Shown here: positions 22,965 through 26,031 of the stretch, one piece after another | Numbering within the stretch: the stretch's first letter is position 1 | Layout of the letters: the number at the start of each line of letters is the position of its first letter | Assembly: GCA_041913045.1 (NCBI GenBank) | Contig: JAYSGB010000044.1 | Coordinates: 1 to 26,031, forward strand | Reading direction: 5' to 3' | Source of the DNA: CAMLOF01 sp041913045 | GTDB lineage: Bacteria > Pseudomonadota > Gammaproteobacteria > Burkholderiales > Burkholderiaceae_C | Length of the DNA: 26,031 nucleotides | Made by a program: the position numbers and the translations under genes | Notes under the pieces: generated by a model | The model's database searches: none | The model's input: only the letters and a program-made list of their open reading frames with translations | What the model was told of the DNA's origin: nothing

Positions 22965-24485
22965 TCAAAGTTTGAAGGTACTCACCAACTGGTTCAGGTG
23001 CTGCGCCTGCTCGCGCAGGCTCATGGCTGCGGCGGTGGACTCCTCGACCAGCGCAGCGTTCTGCTGCGTCATCTGGTCGAGCTGCACCACCGAGGCATTC
23101 ACGTTGCCAATGTCGGTGCTCTGTTCGGAAATGGCTGCGGTGACCTCGCCAATCAGGTCGGCCACGCGCCGCACGGCCTCAACAATCTCGCTCATCGTCT
23201 GCCCCGCACCGGACACCAGCGACGAGCCCGCCTCCACGCGCTCCACGCTGGTGCCGATCAGGGTCTTGATCTCTTTAGCGGCTTCGGCGCTGCGGCTGGC
23301 CAGGCTGCGCACCTCTGTGGCAACCACCGCAAAACCCCGGCCCTGTTCACCCGCACGCGCCGCTTCCACGGCAGCGTTGAGCGCCAGGATGTTTGTCTGG
23401 AAGGCAATGCCATCGATGACGCCAATGATGTCGGCGATCTTCTGCGAACTGGCGCGGATGTCGTCCATCGTTGCCACGACTTTGGACACTTCCTCGCCGC
23501 CGCGCGATGCCACATCGGCCGCGGACGTGGCCAACTGGTTGGCCTGGCGCGTGGCGTCGGCCGACTGGCGCACCATGCCCGCCACCTGCTCAACGGACGC
23601 TGCCGCCTCCTCCAGGTTGGCCGCCGTGCGCTCGGTGCGCTGGCTCAGATCCTGACTGCCGGTGGCGATCTCGTCACTGGCCGTGGTGATGTTGCCGGTG
23701 GAGTGGCGAACCTCGCCCACAAGCTGCCGCAGCGACTGCTGCATGCGCGCCAGCCCGCCCATCAAGCTGCTCTGGTGCACGTTGGCTGCCAGCGGTACCG
23801 ACAGATCACCGGAGGCGATCTGCGCGATGGCCGAACGGGCCTCGGCCGGGTCACCGCCCAGTTCGCGCTGCACGGTCTTGCGGATGTAGAGGGTGAAAAG
23901 CACCGACACCACCACCGCCACCAGCGACAGGCCCACGGCAAACGCCACCGCCCGGTCTACGTTGCGGTTGACGTTGCCAAACACCTGCTCGGAAGTGGCT
24001 CCCGCTGCCTCGATGAGCTTCAGCAGCTCGCCACGCAATTGGCGCCAGGCGGGTGTTTCAGTTGCGCTCAGGAAAGAGACGGTGTCAGGCGCCTGTTCGC
24101 GCACCTTGGCCAGCACCTGGTCCTGCGCCTGGGCGTGGCTGGCGCGCAGCGCCGCCAGCTGCCGCACCCCCTGCTCGAACCCTGTGCCCTGCGACACCTG
24201 GGTCACGTCCGCATAGGCCTTGTCGTAGGCTTTGCGGGCGTTGTCCAGGTTCTCGACGGCGCGCTTGTCCTCTGGGTTCAGCACTACGTTGCGCAGCGCC
24301 TGGCCCATCTGAAGGCCTTGGGCGTACATCTCGGTCAGGCCTGTGCTGATGCGTTGCTCCGTCTGCACATAGGCGCCGAACTGCTGCTTGGTGTACAGCA
24401 GTCCTCCTATACCCCCGGCCAGGCCGAGAATGAACAGCAGCGCAGGCAGCACTGCAGACAACAGGATACGGGTATCGAAACGCAT
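22965..24485 (-). CDS. Methyl-accepting chemotaxis protein within a beta-oxidation operon
   Basis: A 506-residue chemoreceptor. TM1 is at about 8-30, followed by a helical periplasmic sensor, about 31-178 (QFGAYVQTEQRISTGL, NVVLNPEDKRAVENLDNARK). TM2 is at about 180-200. HAMP and the signalling domain follow, with IDGIAFQTNILALNAAVEAA at 357-376, and the protein ends directly at LNQLVSTFKL with no pentapeptide tail. ATG 24485 has an excellent ribosome-binding site, AAGGAGG at 24494-24500 with 8 nt spacing. It is the middle gene between a thiolase (47 bp upstream) and an acyl-CoA dehydrogenase (16 bp downstream), implying co-expression with acyl-CoA catabolism. The ligand is unknown. Confidence 0.94.
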   Translation of the reverse strand: MRFDTRILLSAVLPALLFILGLAGGIGGLLYTKQQFGAYVQTEQRISTGLTEMYAQGLQMGQALRNVVLNPEDKRAVENLDNARKAYDKAYADVTQVSQGTGFEQGVRQLAALRASHAQAQDQVLAKVREQAPDTVSFLSATETPAWRQLRGELLKLIEAAGATSEQVFGNVNRNVDRAVAFAVGLSLVAVVVSVLFTLYIRKTVQRELGGDPAEARSAIAQIASGDLSVPLAANVHQSSLMGGLARMQQSLRQLVGEVRHSTGNITTASDEIATGSQDLSQRTERTAANLEEAAASVEQVAGMVRQSADATRQANQLATSAADVASRGGEEVSKVVATMDDIRASSQKIADIIGVIDGIAFQTNILALNAAVEAARAGEQGRGFAVVATEVRSLASRSAEAAKEIKTLIGTSVERVEAGSSLVSGAGQTMSEIVEAVRRVADLIGEVTAAISEQSTDIGNVNASVVQLDQMTQQNAALVEESTAAAMSLREQAQHLNQLVSTFKL

Positions 24486-24532
24486 CAGTCAGGCCTCCTT
24501 AAGCCAAGCATCACACTTGCACAAGGGTCCGA

Positions 24533-25714
24533 TCATAGGACTTCCAGTGCCACCGCCGTCGCTTCGCCGCCACCTATGCAAAGGGTGGCCACACCTTTCT
24601 TCAGGCCGCGCGCCTTCAGCGCATGAATGAGCGTGACCATGATGCGCGCACCACTTGCGCCGATGGGGTGCCCCAGCGCGCAGGCACCGCCGTTGACGTT
24701 GACCTTGGCGTGCGGCACGTTCAGCTCTGCCATCAGCGCCATGGGCACCACGGCGAAGGCCTCGTTGATTTCCCACAGATCCACGTCGCCTACGCTCCAG
24801 CCCGCCTTGGCCAGCACCTGCTGGCTGGCGCCCACCGGCGCGGTGGAGAACCATTCCGGCTCCTGGGCGTGCGTGGCGTGCGACACGATGCGTGCCAGCG
24901 GCTGGCAGCCCAGGCGTTGCGCCGTGGACGCCTTCATCATCACCAGCGCGGCGGCGCCGTCGTTGATGCTGGAACTGGATGCGGCAGTGATGGTGCCGTC
25001 CTTCTTGAAGGCGGGTTTGAGCGCGGGGATCTTGTCGAGCTTGATCTTGCCTGGGCCCTCGTCGATGCTGACGACGCGCTCGCCTGCACGCTCTTTCACC
25101 GTCACGGGGGTGATTTCGGTGGCAAAGCTGCCGTCCTGCGTGGCGCGTTGGGCGCGCTTGACGCTTTCGGTGGCGAAGGCGTCCTGCTGCTCGCGGCTGA
25201 AGCTGTACTTGGCCGCGCAGTCTTCACCGAAGGTGCCCATGCTGCGGCCGGGCTGGTAGGCGTCTTCCAGGCCGTCGAGCATCATGTGGTCGAAGATGCG
25301 GTCGTGGCCGATGCGGTAACCGCCGCGCGCCTTGGGCAGCAGGTAGGGGGCGTTGGTCATGCTTTCCATACCCCCGGCCACCAGCACCTCGTGGCTGCCC
25401 GCCAGCAGCATGTCGTGCGCAAACATGGCTGCTCGCATGCCGGAGCCGCACATCTTGCTGAGCGTGACAGCACCAGCGCTCTTGGGCAGGCCGCCCTTGA
25501 ATGCGGCTTGGCGCGCCGGGGCCTGGCCCTGGCCAGCCATCAGGCAGTTGCCGAAGATAACCTCGGTCACCAGCTCGGGCGCCACGCCCGCACGCTGCAC
25601 GGCGGCCTGGATGGCTGCGCCGCCCAGGTCGTGCGCGGCGAGCGAGGAAAAGTCACCCTGGAAAGCGCCCATGGGGGTGCGTGCTGCGCCGACGATGACG
25701 ATGGGGTCTTGCAT
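24533..25714 (-). CDS. Acetyl-CoA C-acyltransferase (thiolase)
   Basis: A 393-residue thiolase that either cleaves 3-ketoacyl-CoA or condenses/cleaves acetoacetyl-CoA. The active-site residues are present: nucleophile Cys89 in LSKMCGSGMRA, His349 in GHPIGASGAR and Cys379 in CIGGGEATA. Size and motifs match the AtoB/PhaA/FadA class; chain-length preference cannot be read. ATG 25714 has AGGAG (25721-25725) 6 nt upstream; the open frame continues to 25798 but lacks similarity. It is the first gene of the operon with a chemoreceptor and an acyl-CoA dehydrogenase. Possible operator palindromes lie 26-61 bp upstream. Confidence 0.93.
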   Translation of the reverse strand: MQDPIVIVGAARTPMGAFQGDFSSLAAHDLGGAAIQAAVQRAGVAPELVTEVIFGNCLMAGQGQAPARQAAFKGGLPKSAGAVTLSKMCGSGMRAAMFAHDMLLAGSHEVLVAGGMESMTNAPYLLPKARGGYRIGHDRIFDHMMLDGLEDAYQPGRSMGTFGEDCAAKYSFSREQQDAFATESVKRAQRATQDGSFATEITPVTVKERAGERVVSIDEGPGKIKLDKIPALKPAFKKDGTITAASSSSINDGAAALVMMKASTAQRLGCQPLARIVSHATHAQEPEWFSTAPVGASQQVLAKAGWSVGDVDLWEINEAFAVVPMALMAELNVPHAKVNVNGGACALGHPIGASGARIMVTLIHALKARGLKKGVATLCIGGGEATAVALEVL

Positions 25715-25739
25715 GGTTTGCTCCTGTGAAAGTTGGTTG

Positions 25740-25755
25740 ACGTTTACGTAAACGT
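25740..25755. promoter_or_regulatory. Perfect 16-bp palindrome, candidate operator of the thiolase operon
   Basis: ACGTTTACGTAAACGT is self-complementary over all 16 bp and lies 26-41 bp upstream of the thiolase ATG, overlapping the expected promoter or leader. It is A/T-richer than its surroundings. From memory it resembles operators described for LiuR (MerR-family) regulators of branched-chain and fatty-acid catabolism in proteobacteria; I could not verify this. No second copy was seen in the window. Confidence 0.65.
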
Positions 25756-25764
25756 TAATTCTCG

Positions 25765-25775
25765 CAGAGTCTCTG
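25765..25775. promoter_or_regulatory. 11-bp inverted repeat upstream of the 16-bp palindrome
   Basis: CAGAGTCTCTG (5-bp arms, one central base) lies 9 bp beyond the 16-bp palindrome, relative to the thiolase start. It may be a second protein-binding site or chance; the short arms make chance plausible. Confidence 0.3.
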
Positions 25776-25816
25776 GATTGCGTCATCTGTGCTCTCAAAA
25801 TTGTTGTTGCGGAGGG

Positions 25817-25939
25817 CCTCGCTTGCTGCGGCAGGCCTGGCCCTGCAAGGGCTCATACTGTGACGGTCGGCGCCCTTGGCGCCGACTCCGCTGCGCCCGC
25901 CTGTCTGGGGCCGGTGCGGCGGAACTCACTTCGTTCGCT
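25817..25939 (-). repeat. GC-rich intergenic repeat, right copy (inverted relative to 22-145)
   Basis: This is the inverted partner of the left-edge repeat, with the same hairpin: GTCGGCGCC (25866-25874), CTT loop, GGCGCCGAC (25878-25886). It lies in the gene-free stretch upstream of the thiolase operon (25715-26031, 317 bp). Two inverted copies flank the whole 25.7 kb gene block. Confidence 0.85.
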
Positions 25940-26031
25940 TCGCTCACTGCGTTCAGACAGCCGCCGCAAGTCAGTTACGAAGCGCGCTAACGCGCGCCCA
26001 GCCCCAGACAGGCGGCCACAGCCGCCACAGA
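25940..26031. repeat. Continuation of the right-edge repeat region
   Basis: This follows the shared repeat without a gene. It holds a small GC hairpin GCGCG-CTAA-CGCGC around 25982-25995. It also holds a plus-oriented CCCCAGACAGG unit at 26002-26012, the same motif that appears at 52-62 and, inverted, in 25900-25910. GCGGCCACAGCCGCCACA follows. The right element is thus longer than the left one and is cut by the window end. Confidence 0.6.

Noticed and set aside
22947..24626. 559-codon plus-strand open frame
   Set aside because: It is antisense to the third chemoreceptor and lacks any domain signature.
22..25939. The inverted edge repeats as ends of a 25.7 kb composite transposon
   Set aside because: No transposase, integrase or target-site duplication is visible, and the content is housekeeping-type chromosomal genes with uniform codon use.

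Overview
The window reads as a GC-rich chromosomal segment of a betaproteobacterium, most likely a member of the Comamonadaceae (Acidovorax, Comamonas, Diaphorobacter or a relative). This rests on strong third-position G/C bias, the gene families present, and a GC-rich intergenic repeat of a type I associate with that family. No tRNA, rRNA, CRISPR array, integrase or transposase is visible, and nothing looks like a recently acquired island. All coordinates and alignments were done by eye.

Region 1 (196-7321, minus strand) is a leucine/isovalerate catabolic operon. In transcription order it encodes the two methylcrotonyl-CoA carboxylase subunits flanking a methylglutaconyl-CoA hydratase (liuB, liuC, liuD), a GhrA-type 2-hydroxyacid dehydrogenase, HMG-CoA lyase, a YbaK/EbsC deacylase and a small DUF1289 protein. 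Gaps are 9-35 bp. Together the enzymes take 3-methylcrotonyl-CoA to acetyl-CoA plus acetoacetate. Isovaleryl-CoA dehydrogenase (liuA) is not in the window. A divergent AraC-family regulator (7452-8540) is the obvious candidate controller. A YchJ-family protein converges on it.

Region 2 (9139-13668) is a cyclic-di-GMP block: a degenerate HD-GYP-like protein on the plus strand, and on the minus strand a membrane-anchored solute-binding protein translationally coupled to a PAS-GGDEF-EAL protein with intact catalytic motifs. The two transcription units converge and overlap by 59 bp.

Region 3 (13784-17911) holds a periplasmic rhodanese with a readable sigma-70-like promoter, then a minus-strand DUF4197-trkA-trkH operon for potassium uptake.

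Region 4 (18041-25714) carries three chemoreceptors. Two are tandem on the plus strand, the first with a NIT-like sensor domain and a structured 5' leader. The third lies inside a minus-strand operon between a thiolase and an acyl-CoA dehydrogenase, which suggests a sensor expressed together with acyl-CoA degradation. A perfect 16-bp palindrome lies just upstream of the thiolase.

Both window edges carry inverted, about 90% identical copies (about 124 bp) of one GC-rich intergenic repeat with a 9-bp-stem hairpin. The right-hand copy continues into more repeat-like sequence up to the window end.
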